A stretch of 64,000 nucleotides of DNA from Rhizobium sp. (GCA_019739215.1 JAHHDR010000023.1:62001-126000); one strand, 5' to 3'. Counted from the stretch's first letter, positions 51,311-60,504 are shown. Program-made: numbers and translations. The notes: generated from the letters alone by a model not told the origin.

Positions 51311-52246
51311 TTACCACCCCAACTGTTCGCGGAGATAGGCACGCGCCTTCATCGCATATTCGAGCGGATTGGCTTTGGCCGGGTTCTGCTCGGCCTCGAC
51401 GATCAGCCATCCGGCAAAGTTCGCCTCGGCCAGCACCTTGAAGATCTCGGGGAAGATCCCGAGGTCGCCGCTGCCGACGACGTTGAAGAGGCCGGCCTGT
51501 ATCGCCTGTTCGAAAGACCAGCCCTTGTCGCGCATCTTCTTGGCGACATCGGCGCGGATGTCCTTGAGATGCAGGTGGCGGACGCGGGCGACATGGCGCT
51601 TCGTAACGGCTAGCGGATCGCTTTCGACGGCGGCCAGATGGCCCGTGTCGACCAGCAGGTGGACAAGATCGGGATCGGTCTCCGCCATCAGCTTGTCGAC
51701 GGCATCCTCGCGCATCACGCCGGTGCCGAGATGCGGATGGTAGCAGAGATTGCGGCCCTCATCCTTGGCGATCTTGCCGATCTCGTGCAGGCCCTTGATG
51801 AGCTTGTCCCATTCCGCCGCGTCGAAGATCGGGCAATTGGCGACCAGCGCCACCGGCAGCGGGTTCACCGCGCGACCGAATTCCGCAACCACGAGATCGG
51901 CACGACGCTTGCCGTCATTGCCCTTTTCCAACACGTCCATCAGCTTGAGCTGATCGCGCACCTTCTGCACGGTCTGCTTCTTCATCTCGTTGATGGTGAA
52001 ATAGGTGCTGACCCAGGGTTCGGATACGCGCAAGTTGCGCTTTTCGAGTTCGGCGCGCATCACCAGCGGATCGCTGGGGAACTTGTGGCCCATCGAGCAG
52101 CCCTGGAAGCCGGCCAACGCCATTTCGCTGATGCACTGTTCGAAGGGAATGCCGATGTCGATATTGATGAAGTCATCGTTCCACCACAGCGTCGGCGTGA
52201 TGCCGAGCCATACCTTGTCCTTGTCGAGCTTCGCGGTCTTTGCCAT
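51311..52246 (-). CDS. IolE-like TIM-barrel isomerase/dehydratase
   Basis: 311 residues. Strong similarity in pattern to inosose dehydratase IolE: LGITPTLWWNDDFINIDIGIPFEQCISEMALAGF, GCSMGHKFP, CYHPHLGTGVM (metal-binding His), VHLLVDTGHLAAVE, RVRHLHLKDIR and GWLIVEAEQNP. IolE dehydrates keto-inositol. No other inositol genes are present here, so it may act on a keto-sugar produced by the adjacent dehydrogenases. It is adjacent to the second TIM-barrel gene with one base between. Confidence 0.87.
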   Translation of the reverse strand: MAKTAKLDKDKVWLGITPTLWWNDDFINIDIGIPFEQCISEMALAGFQGCSMGHKFPSDPLVMRAELEKRNLRVSEPWVSTYFTINEMKKQTVQKVRDQLKLMDVLEKGNDGKRRADLVVAEFGRAVNPLPVALVANCPIFDAAEWDKLIKGLHEIGKIAKDEGRNLCYHPHLGTGVMREDAVDKLMAETDPDLVHLLVDTGHLAAVESDPLAVTKRHVARVRHLHLKDIRADVAKKMRDKGWSFEQAIQAGLFNVVGSGDLGIFPEIFKVLAEANFAGWLIVEAEQNPAKANPLEYAMKARAYLREQLGW

Positions 52247-52274
52247 GGGTTATCGTCCTCAGATCGGATGAAGT

Positions 52275-52778
52275 TCAGTGCGCTGCCGGCTTGGCCGGAT
52301 CGCCTTCGAAATCGGGAATTTTCGGCGGATGCCGCCAGGAGCCGTAGCCGGGACCCTTGGCACCGGCGGGATGCGCGCCGATCGCCTTCCACATCAGCCC
52401 CTCGATATAGGAGGCCGGCGAGACGACGAAGGTGCGGTCCCGTGGGGCCGGCCCGTAGCGCTCGCTCCAGTCGGACGGCAGCCGGTTCCAGGTGCCTGTA
52501 TACCAGAGCTTCATGAGATTGCGGGCGACCGGCCCGACCCTGGCATTGCCGAGCAACTCCCGGCTGACGACGCCCTTGCGGTCGAGCCCGTTGGGGCCTT
52601 GCTGTGGCAGGTTGGCGTGGATATCGAGCATCTGCTCCAGCGTCGCCGTGCCGACGATCTCCTCGACCGTCGTCATGTAATTCTCGGCCACCCCTGTGCC
52701 GAGCAGTTCGAACACCTTGAAGGCCGTCAGTTCGGCGGAGAGGTCGAGGAAGCGTTTCAGGCGCGCGTCGTCGCTCAT
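52275..52778 (-). CDS. FAD-SLDH family small subunit (GMC dehydrogenase gamma-type), first copy
   Basis: 167 residues matching the small subunit family of membrane-bound FAD sorbitol/glucose dehydrogenases: RFLDLSAELTAFKVFELLGTGVAENYM, ILGN-like LLGNARVGPVARNLMKLWYTGTW and SPASYIEGLMWKAIGAHPAGAKGPGYGSW. Usual gamma subunits carry a Tat signal and export the catalytic subunit; this one begins directly in the domain with no signal. It overlaps the ferritin-domain gene by four bases. Confidence 0.85.
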   Translation of the reverse strand: MSDDARLKRFLDLSAELTAFKVFELLGTGVAENYMTTVEEIVGTATLEQMLDIHANLPQQGPNGLDRKGVVSRELLGNARVGPVARNLMKLWYTGTWNRLPSDWSERYGPAPRDRTFVVSPASYIEGLMWKAIGAHPAGAKGPGYGSWRHPPKIPDFEGDPAKPAAH

Positions 52779-53866
52779 GTCTTGCCTCCCGCGAGCTCTG
52801 CGATGGCGAGGTCGATCTCATAGGTCGGCATGGCGTGCAGGCCACTGCTGCCGGGCAGGGGATTGCGGATCAGCTCGCCGATCATGTTGCGGAATTCGAA
52901 CATGCGTGGCACCGCTTCCAGCAGAAGCTGCGGCTCGCCGGCGAAGGACTTGGTCAGCATCTGCAGGAAGCCGTAATACTGCCGGTTGAACTCGGCGGCA
53001 GCCTCATGGAGCTGGGTGCCCTTGGGGATGTCGGCCAACTTGAGGTTCGGCTTGATCGGATAGGCGCCGTCCCATTGGACCTCGAATTTCGGCCCGGTCG
53101 GTTTACCCGGTTCGTCGCCCGGCTGGTAATACTGGCCGTGGGAGAGTTCGTCGAAACGGTAGTAATGCGCGAGTTCGCGCTCCTCGTCATAGATCCCGCC
53201 GCCTTCGCCTTCGCCCTGTTCGGCGATGATGCGCATGCCGGCCATGGCGCTCGCGAGATCGGTCACCGGATGCAGTTCGCCGCCGCCGGAATAGTAATAT
53301 TCCGAGGACACCTGTTTGGCGGGATCGCCGATGAAGATCGTCTTGCCCTGCGCCTGCGCCTCCTTCTCGAGATGCCGGAACCCCTTCTCGATGCCCATAT
53401 AGAAGTCGCCGATGCTGTAGTAATGCATCTCGGCATGGCGCGGATGGGCGGCGATGACGGTGAGGCTTTTCTCGTATTTGCGGTGCACCAGCTTACCGCT
53501 TTCCATCACCGCGCCGGGGCGCTCGATATTCTTGAACGTCTCCAGCGTGTCCTTGTTGAATGCGGCGATGCCGACCTGGAAGTCGTCCTCGCCGTCGGGC
53601 AGATAGGCCGGGTAGGTCGGCACGAAGCCGGGCTTGGTGAGATCCGCCACGCCGCCGATCGAGTTCATCAGGTTGGCGGCGATCGTCAAATGCAGCATTT
53701 CCTCGACCACGATGACGCGCAGCACCTTCACCGCATCCATGTTGGTGCCATGCTTGATCGAATAGAGCGCGGTCAGGTAAGGGGGGATCGTCGCGTGCTC
53801 GAGCTGCATCGCCAGATAGAGATGCGCCTTCAGTTCCTCGACGGTTTCAATCCGGGTCGTCGTCAT
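52775..53866 (-). CDS. Ferritin-like domain protein of the VioB/iminophenylpyruvate-dimer-synthase group
   Basis: 363 residues. The N-terminal ~220 residues hold a four-helix ferritin-like domain with metal-type motifs: LAMQLEHATIPPYLTALYSI and IVVEEMLHLTIAANLMNSIGG, with later helices containing DEERELAHYYRFDEL. This is the domain found in VioB/StaD/RebD enzymes, but the large VioB catalytic portion and all pigment genes are absent. It probably binds a di-iron centre. It overlaps the small FAD-SLDH subunit and follows the GMC enzyme by 46 bases. Confidence 0.85.
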   Translation of the reverse strand: MTTTRIETVEELKAHLYLAMQLEHATIPPYLTALYSIKHGTNMDAVKVLRVIVVEEMLHLTIAANLMNSIGGVADLTKPGFVPTYPAYLPDGEDDFQVGIAAFNKDTLETFKNIERPGAVMESGKLVHRKYEKSLTVIAAHPRHAEMHYYSIGDFYMGIEKGFRHLEKEAQAQGKTIFIGDPAKQVSSEYYYSGGGELHPVTDLASAMAGMRIIAEQGEGEGGGIYDEERELAHYYRFDELSHGQYYQPGDEPGKPTGPKFEVQWDGAYPIKPNLKLADIPKGTQLHEAAAEFNRQYYGFLQMLTKSFAGEPQLLLEAVPRMFEFRNMIGELIRNPLPGSSGLHAMPTYEIDLAIAELAGGKT

Positions 53867-53912
53867 CTAGTGCTCCCATTATTCTGCGCGGCGCGAATGC
53901 TTTTGGTCATGG

Positions 53913-55781
53913 TCAGCCGAGCGCCCTGATCATAGCGCGCGAGCTGCGGAAACAGAGTGCGGCCAGCGTCAGCGTGACGTTGGATGTGCCGATCGATGGC
54001 ATCGAGCCGCCGCCGACGAGATAGAGATTGCCGTGATCCCAGGACCGCTGGTCGGTATCGACCACCGACGTGTATTTGGAATTGCCCATCACATGGGTGC
54101 CGGCCAGATGGTTGCCGCCGCGGATGGCATAGCCCTCGCCCTCGTAGGTCAGGTAACCGAAATCGGCGGGGTCATAGCGGGTATGGTCATGGGCGCCGAG
54201 CCGGGCGAAGATGGTCTTGGCAAACTGCCGCGCCGCCTGCGCGCCCCGCATCGTGTATTCCGGCAGGCCGAAGGACACGATCGGCCGCATGTTGCCCAGC
54301 CGGTCGGTATAGCCGGGATCGACATTGACGCGATTGCTCTCGCTCGGCATCACCTCGATCATGAAGGCCAGCAGCAACTGCCGCGACAGCCGGTCGATCA
54401 CGCCGCGACGCAGATCTGGCCCGAAGAGGTTCTGCTGGTCGACCAGTTCGTCGATGTCGGAATAGGGCGCGCCCGTGGCCCAGCCCCAGCCGTCATTGTG
54501 GATATCGACCGCAAACGCCGCCTGGTGCCGGCGGAACGGTCCGCCGCGCAGGTCGACGATGCCGCCTGTGCAGGTCGTGCCACGCATCGTGCCGGAGATC
54601 TCCGGCATGATCGCCCAGTTCAATAGATAGGCATGGTCCATGAAGTTGCGGCCCATCAGGCCGCTGGTGCTGCGCAGGCCCGACGCCAGCATCAGCCTTG
54701 GCGTCTCGATGGCGTTGGACGCCAGCACGTAGATCTTGCCCTTGAGCGTGAAGGTCTCGTAGTCGCCGGAATCCTTGTCCTTGTAGACCTTGACCTCGAT
54801 TGACGTGACCCGGCCACTGTCGGGATCGGTCACGACCCGCGAGGCCACCGCCTGGGCCAGCAGATCGACCCGGCCCGAATGCAGCGCCTTGGCGATGGTC
54901 TTGCCGGCATGGTAGCGCGCCTGAACCGGGCAGATCGGCACACAGTTGGTGTTGCCCTGGCAGCGGCCGCCTTCCTCGATCAGATGGTTGTGCACGGCGC
55001 CGGTGGGGGTGAAACCCTTGCCGCCGTCATAGGCGGTGTTGGGAATACCGTTGCGGCCCTGCGGAAAGGGCCGCACGCTGATCGGATATTCCTGCCCGTA
55101 GAGTTCGACCTTGCTGCCATCAATGCCCTTCGCGACCATCTGGTCGAGATAGGAAAGCGGCAGGCCCTTCATCGGGTAGACGTAGTCCTTCGGAAAGTTC
55201 AGGTCGAGATAGGTTTGGTCCTCGACATCGGCGGACACGCCGATCTCGCGCTCGGCATGCTCGTAGTCCGGCTCCAGGTCGTTGTAGCTAACCGGCCAGT
55301 CCACGCCCTGGTCATACATCGACCGCGTCTGGAAGTCCGACGGCAGCATGCGCGGGGTCTTCGCTTCCCAATGCATGGTCGTGCCGCCGAAGACGCGCGT
55401 GAACACAGTGTCGGTCACATAAGGCCCGGACTGGACGATATAGCCCGAGGCGTCGGTCTCGCCCGGCTGCAGCTTGCGCAGGTCCGGCCCGCGCGGCATG
55501 TCGGCATTGGCGTTGACGGGGTAGGGCGCCTGGTTGTCCTTGATCGCCGCGCCGTAGAAGTTCAGCATGTAATGTTCATAGGTCGCGGCCTCGCGGTCGG
55601 CGCCGACGCCGGCCTCGACGATCAAAACCCGCTTGCCGGCCTTGCTGAGTTCCTTGGCGATGATCGCGCCGGAAACGCCCGAGCCAACGATGATGGCGTC
55701 ATAGCCGGTGTCCGCGGCCGCCTTGCGGGCGTCGACCAGATGTGAGGTAGGACTTGCTATCGACACTTGAAGCTCCCGCAT
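53913..55781 (-). CDS. GMC-family FAD dehydrogenase with FeS-type Cys triad, first copy
   Basis: 622 residues. FAD-binding IIVGSGVSGAIIAKEL at residues ~30-45, GMC signature VFGGTTMHWEAKTPRM, active-site region GGNHLAGTHVMGN and DTDQRSWDHGNLYLVGGGSMPSIGTSN. Cys274, Cys280 and Cys284 form C-x5-C-x3-C (CQGNTNCVPIC), the spacing of the [3Fe-4S] cluster in FAD glucose dehydrogenase alpha subunits. No Tat or Sec signal precedes the Rossmann motif. It probably oxidises a sugar or glycoside and passes electrons through the cluster. Confidence 0.88.
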   Translation of the reverse strand: MRELQVSIASPTSHLVDARKAAADTGYDAIIVGSGVSGAIIAKELSKAGKRVLIVEAGVGADREAATYEHYMLNFYGAAIKDNQAPYPVNANADMPRGPDLRKLQPGETDASGYIVQSGPYVTDTVFTRVFGGTTMHWEAKTPRMLPSDFQTRSMYDQGVDWPVSYNDLEPDYEHAEREIGVSADVEDQTYLDLNFPKDYVYPMKGLPLSYLDQMVAKGIDGSKVELYGQEYPISVRPFPQGRNGIPNTAYDGGKGFTPTGAVHNHLIEEGGRCQGNTNCVPICPVQARYHAGKTIAKALHSGRVDLLAQAVASRVVTDPDSGRVTSIEVKVYKDKDSGDYETFTLKGKIYVLASNAIETPRLMLASGLRSTSGLMGRNFMDHAYLLNWAIMPEISGTMRGTTCTGGIVDLRGGPFRRHQAAFAVDIHNDGWGWATGAPYSDIDELVDQQNLFGPDLRRGVIDRLSRQLLLAFMIEVMPSESNRVNVDPGYTDRLGNMRPIVSFGLPEYTMRGAQAARQFAKTIFARLGAHDHTRYDPADFGYLTYEGEGYAIRGGNHLAGTHVMGNSKYTSVVDTDQRSWDHGNLYLVGGGSMPSIGTSNVTLTLAALCFRSSRAMIRALG

Positions 55782-55889
55782 GCCCGGCCGGTGTGATCGG
55801 CAGATTCCCGCATTCTCGTATTCCCCTCGATGCGATTGCCCGGCCCCCGCCCGGCTCGCTTATTGTCTCCAGAAGGGCGGCGCTGTCGC

Positions 55890-57692
55890 CTAATGTCCCT
55901 TGCCATAGGTCGCGATCAGCGTATCCGCCGTCCTGAGCGCCAGTGCCGCCAGCGTCAGCGTCGGGTTTGACGTCCCGAGCGTCGGGAAGCTGCCGGAGCC
56001 GACCATGAACAGGTTCTTGTGACCCCAGCACCGCTGGTCGCTGTCGATCACCGACGTGCTAGGATCATACCCCATGGCATGCGTGCCGGCGAAGTGGCCC
56101 ATGCCGTGATAATGGAAGGTCTGACCGTTGTAGTCTGCCGTCGGAAACCAGTTACCCCTGGCCGGGTCGGAACAGTCCTTGATCCCGGCTTTGGCGAAGA
56201 CCGCCTGTGCTGCCCGGAATGCCTGCTCCATGCCGGCAAGCGTATAGTCGTCGACGCGGTAGTCGATCACCGGCCGCGGATTGCCGAGCGGGTCGCGATA
56301 TTGCGGATCGATGCTGATCCGGTTGTCCGGATCGGGCAACTGTTCCACCGCCAGCGAGAAGCGCACCTGGCGCGTCAGCGTCGCCTGGAGATAGTCGCGC
56401 AGCGCCTCTCCATGGAGGTTCTGCTTGAGTACAGCCTCGTTGACGGTGGAGTCCGGTGCGCCCGTGCTGGAGCGCCAGCCGTCATTGCCGACGTCGAAGC
56501 GAAACGCGGCATGCTTCGCCCGGAACTTGCCGCCGCGCAGTTCCTCGAGACCCGACGACGACTGCGGCCCGCGAAACGCGCCGATATTCTTCGGCGCCAG
56601 GCCCCAGGCATAGATCGTCGGATGATCCATCAGCGTCCGGCCGACATGGTCGCCGCCGATCGAGGAGGCCAGCATCAGCTTGGCATTCTCGATCGCATGC
56701 GCCGCGAGAATATAAGCCTTGCCCCTGGCCAACTCTCTTGTGGCATTGGGCGAGCCTGCGTCGTCGTAGCGGAGATATTCAATGCCCTGCACCTCGCCGC
56801 TCGAGGCATCGACCAGGACTTTCGAGGCCACGGCTTGCGACAGGATCGTGAGCTTGCGCCGGTCGGCCTGAGCCAGGCTCTTGCCGGCATTGTACTTTGC
56901 CTGCACGGGACAGATCGGCGTGCAGGACGTGTTGCCCTCGCAACGTTCGCCGAGATAGGTGTCGCTGACGGCGCCGTCGTCCTGCACGTCGACAGCGCCC
57001 ACCGGCCGATAGCCGTTGCGGGGCATCGAGTTGCGGGCGGCCGGATAGGTTCGGATCTTCAGCGTGAAGCTTTCGTCACTCATCTTGAAGCCCATGCCGT
57101 CGACGGCCGATGACAGGAACCTGTCCGAATAGCTCGGCGGGATACGCTTCATCGGATAGTCGTAGCCATCCGACGACGTCAGCCCGAGATAGTCCTGCTC
57201 CGCGCGGTCGGCGGACACCCCCATCTCATGCTCGGCCTGCTCGTAATAGGGCCGAAGGGCCTCATAGCCGATCGGCCAGTCTCGGGCCACGCCATGGCGC
57301 GACCGCATCTGGAAATCCTCGGGCAGCATCCGGAGCGACACGCCCAGCCAGTGCAGCGTCGAACCACCGAGCACCCGGGTATAGCTTGAGCCATACATGT
57401 GCGGCCCGCGCTGGATAAAATAGCCGTTATTGGCCTTGATGTCGCCGGTGTCCGGCTGTGGTGCGCCGACCGCCGGCGTCCAGGCCGATTCAGGACCCTT
57501 GCGGGCGGCGGCATAGAACTGCTCGACATGGTCGGTATAGTCGTCGAACTTGTGGGTCGAGCCCGGTCCCGCCTCGAGCAGCAGCACGCGCATCCCCGCC
57601 TTGCTCAGCCGCTTGGCGACCATCGCACCGGCAACGCCTGCGCCGACGATCACGGCATCGTAGGTCTCCCCATGGGTTTCCACGCCGCTCAT
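55890..57692 (-). CDS. GMC-family FAD dehydrogenase with FeS-type Cys triad, second copy
   Basis: 600 residues, a paralogue of its downstream neighbour. FAD motif VIVGAGVAGAMVAKRL, VLGGSTLHWLGVSLRM, Cys251/Cys257/Cys261 as CEGNTSCTPIC, and the C-terminal GMGHFAGTHAMGYD with DSDQRCWGHKNLFMVGSGSFPTLGTSN. ATG 57692 overlaps the small-subunit stop. Longer in-frame starts would lie inside that gene and have no matching features. No export signal. It is likely the catalytic partner of the small subunit at 57689-58141. Confidence 0.9.
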   Translation of the reverse strand: MSGVETHGETYDAVIVGAGVAGAMVAKRLSKAGMRVLLLEAGPGSTHKFDDYTDHVEQFYAAARKGPESAWTPAVGAPQPDTGDIKANNGYFIQRGPHMYGSSYTRVLGGSTLHWLGVSLRMLPEDFQMRSRHGVARDWPIGYEALRPYYEQAEHEMGVSADRAEQDYLGLTSSDGYDYPMKRIPPSYSDRFLSSAVDGMGFKMSDESFTLKIRTYPAARNSMPRNGYRPVGAVDVQDDGAVSDTYLGERCEGNTSCTPICPVQAKYNAGKSLAQADRRKLTILSQAVASKVLVDASSGEVQGIEYLRYDDAGSPNATRELARGKAYILAAHAIENAKLMLASSIGGDHVGRTLMDHPTIYAWGLAPKNIGAFRGPQSSSGLEELRGGKFRAKHAAFRFDVGNDGWRSSTGAPDSTVNEAVLKQNLHGEALRDYLQATLTRQVRFSLAVEQLPDPDNRISIDPQYRDPLGNPRPVIDYRVDDYTLAGMEQAFRAAQAVFAKAGIKDCSDPARGNWFPTADYNGQTFHYHGMGHFAGTHAMGYDPSTSVIDSDQRCWGHKNLFMVGSGSFPTLGTSNPTLTLAALALRTADTLIATYGKGH

Positions 57693-58141
57693 GCGCGCCC
57701 CCGCGGTTCGAGCGCCCAGGAGGCGAAGCCCTGGTGGCTGGCACCGGGTGGATGCGCGCCGGCGACCGCCCATTGCAGGCCGGCGCGATAGGCCGCGCCC
57801 GAAGGCAGATGTGTCACATCCCTGACCGAGGCGCCATGCGCCCGCCGCCAGATCTCCGGCATCTGGTTCCACATGCCCGTATACCAGAGCAGGATGATGT
57901 TCTTGGCCACCGGCCCGAGCTTTGGATCGCCGAGGATGGTTGCGGCCACCGCCTTCTCCCGCCCGTCGCCGGCCGGAAGCCGCTTGAAGGCGGTGAACAG
58001 GTCATCGACGATCGCTGCGGGAAGGGCCTCCCGCAGCACATCGAGATGCTGCTGGGCGACCTCGGTCCCGGAAAGTTGCACTTCCCTGAAGCCTGTCAGA
58101 ATCGCCGACAAAGCCAGGAAGGGTTCGAGCTGCCCGCCCAT
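57689..58141 (-). CDS. FAD-SLDH family small subunit (GMC dehydrogenase gamma-type), second copy
   Basis: 150 residues: FLALSAILTGFREVQLSGTEVAQQHLDVL, ILGDPKLGPVAKNIILLWYTGMWNQMP and SGAAYRAGLQWAVAGAHPPGASHQGFASWA. Same family as 52275-52778, again without a Tat signal. It starts 10 bases after the GH15-like gene and overlaps the second GMC gene by four bases, implying a stoichiometric pair. Confidence 0.87.
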   Translation of the reverse strand: MGGQLEPFLALSAILTGFREVQLSGTEVAQQHLDVLREALPAAIVDDLFTAFKRLPAGDGREKAVAATILGDPKLGPVAKNIILLWYTGMWNQMPEIWRRAHGASVRDVTHLPSGAAYRAGLQWAVAGAHPPGASHQGFASWALEPRGRA

Positions 58142-58151
58142 TGCCCGCTCC

Positions 58152-59592
58152 TCAAGCCTTGGCTTTGGCTTTGGTGGTGGTCTTGGCGGGCGCCTTGGCA
58201 CCCTTCGGAAGCTTCGCGGTCTTTGCCCGCAGCGCGGAGAGGAATGCCGCGTAGCTCCAGGTCAGGTCGCGCACGCTCTTTTCGAAGCCGCTCGTCCCGT
58301 CATATTGCTCGCTGAGTTCGTAATGGTCGCTGTGGAAGACCACGGCGCGCATCATCATGTCAGCCGCTTCGTGCAGTGCCGCGGATGCCGCTGCCGGAGA
58401 CGCCTCGTCAGACACGCCGACCTGCGCGAAGAACTCCCGCGAGAGTTCATCCATCGGCACTTTCCGGGTCCGTTCGATCTCCAGCGCGAGCTTGTAGTAG
58501 AGTTCGGCGAAATTGGCGGTGCAGAGCGGCCAGGGATGGCCGCCGCGCACCGGGTGGGCGACGTCTCCGTCATAGGTATCGCCAGGATAGCGGCCCATCA
58601 GCGGGCCGATGCCGCGATGCTGGTCTTCGACATTGATGGGATAGACGCTATCCGAATCTGGATCGGCCCACATGCGGCGCATGTGGCCGGCGGTCGCCAG
58701 CAGCTTCGTATCTGTGACGGAGATGCCCCCATAAACCGCCGCGCTGACAATATCGATGTTGGGATCGTAGCCGACGTCGTCGGGCATCACCGAAGTGCCC
58801 GGCGCGGCATCGGGCGCCAGCATCGAGACGTACCATGTGCCGTTCCAGTGATCGCCGATGGCGGCCTCAAGCCATTTGATCGCAGGCGCCACGCCTGCAG
58901 GCACGGCCATGTCGAGCGCATTGGCCGCGAAGTCCCTGAAGCAGCGCAGATGCACGGCGCGCGAGAAGAACGTATGCGAGACATGTTCTTCCCAGAGGTT
59001 CGTGGTCGGATCCTTGTAGACCTCGAGCATGTAGGCGATGTTCTTTGCGATCACGTCCCTGGCAATGGCCTGGGTCTCGCTGTCGAGCTGGGAATAGGCC
59101 TGCATCATTGCGATCGACTGGATCGCCGGGCCGTCATTCTGCTCCGACCACGGCCGCGCGTGTCCGGTGATCGTGTAACAGGCATGGCCCATCGTCGGCG
59201 TCGCGTTGTCCTGACAGGTCTTGGCGAACTTGACGTAATTGTTGAGCACCTCGACGCCGTCGCTGTTGTTGAAGACCGGCAGCCTCGCGGCGGCGATCTC
59301 GATCGCGGTGATGGCCGCGTCTCGCACCCAGTTGAAGACGTAGTTCTGGTCGACGCCCGGCGTGTTGGCTGGGAAGGATGGCGCCGCGATCACGCAGCCC
59401 GGCAGCGAATATTGTCCGGGATTGGTCGGATCCTCGAGCACGAAGCCGTCGCTCGTGACGTTGCGCATCATCATGAGCAGCATGTAGGGCGCCAGCAACG
59501 GACAGGTCTGTCTGCTGATAGGCGGCCTTTGGCGTGTGCTTGTCGAGAGCGAGTGGGGCACCGCTATGGGCGCGGACAGCATTCTTGGTCAC
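58152..59592 (-). CDS. GH15 glucoamylase-like protein, probable N-terminal frameshift
   Basis: About 479 residues of glycoside hydrolase family 15 (alpha,alpha-toroid): YVFNWVRDAAITA, SEQNDGPAIQS, HPWPLCTANFAELYY and the C-terminal FEKSVRDLTWSYAAFLSA. It ends in a Lys/Ala-rich tail. No signal peptide, so it would act on intracellular alpha-glucosides. GTG 59592 has a GGAGC site but its frame shifts within 59500-59560; ATG 59582 reads the main frame directly but lacks a site. The first gene before the dehydrogenases. Confidence 0.85.
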
Positions 59593-59724
59593 AGGAAGCT
59601 CCGTCGATTTGAAATCTGGAATGGCACCAAAGCACCGAACAAACTCGTAAACGCAACTTCACAAAGCTAGGGTTAATACTTTTCGCACTTGGTCAATCGG
59701 CCCAATAAAAGTCGGACCAAAATC

Positions 59725-60145
59725 TTACGCTCTGGTCCAGGACATCTCATTGACCACGACGACGCCATTGATCTCTGTCGGCGGCGTGCGCAGCACCAGA
59801 GTCTTGCCGTCGGTCTCGAACGGTCCGTGCCTGCAGGTCCCCGCTCCAGTTGGGAAACGAGGCGCTGTCTATCATGTGATGGACTTCGTTGCCCTTGACC
59901 TCGTATCGGCCGAAATAGGCGAGGTAGCCTGAATAGGCCGCCGCGCGCTCCGCTTCGGTACCGCCGACCGCGTCATGGGTATCGAGTTTTCCCCGTCCGG
60001 CCCTGGCCATCATGACGATCATGCCGCCGGAGTCCGTGTAGACAAGCATACCCGTGGCATCGCGGCCAAATGGATAGCTTTCACCACCGTCTCCAGCGAC
60101 GCGGCGCCACGCCACAAGATTCCATTGTCCTTCGATGCGAATCAT
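59725..60145 (-). CDS. Lipocalin-like domain protein, frameshifted
   Basis: A 139-residue single-domain protein of the lipocalin-like family (GQWNLVAWRRV, YPFGRDATGMLVYTDSGGMIVMMAR, AAAYSGYLAYFGRYEVKGNEVHH, FPNWSGT). A run of four C at 59839-59842 is one base too long; removing one restores WSGT...FETDGKTLVLRTPP and a TAA at 59725-59727. No signal peptide. It lies 132 bases upstream of the GH15-like gene on the same strand and may be the first gene of the long operon. Confidence 0.8.
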
Positions 60146-60504
60146 TTCCGGCCCCTTCGCATGCTGCGCGCATTGTTCGGGACTTCGTCCGATTTATCCA
60201 GAGCAAATCGTCTGGCCGGGCCCATCACTCTTGCGTGCAACAAAGAGCGATACGCCCTATCGATCACGGCTATACTGCGCGAAACTGGTGTCGGGTGCGA
60301 AAAAACGTTGGGATTTTACTCTTGGTGCCCATCGCGCGTCGTCACGCGAGCCGCCCTACGCTTGATCGGGCTGCCAGTGCGGCGTCGAGATATCCACAGG
60401 CACCACGCCTCGATATCGCGCGGGCATCCGACGACGCCGGTCGTGGGCCAGTGCAGACAACTGCCGGGACGGGGCGCGGCCTGTTCGGACGCGCCCCTTC
60501 CGTC
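60146..60504. other. 360-base gap, nothing recognised
   Basis: Between the lipocalin-like gene and the TerC gene, both leftward. No open frame with family features, no clear hairpin and no EcfG-type promoter. It presumably contains the promoter of the 48.8-60.1 kb operon, but I cannot place it. Confidence 0.5.
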
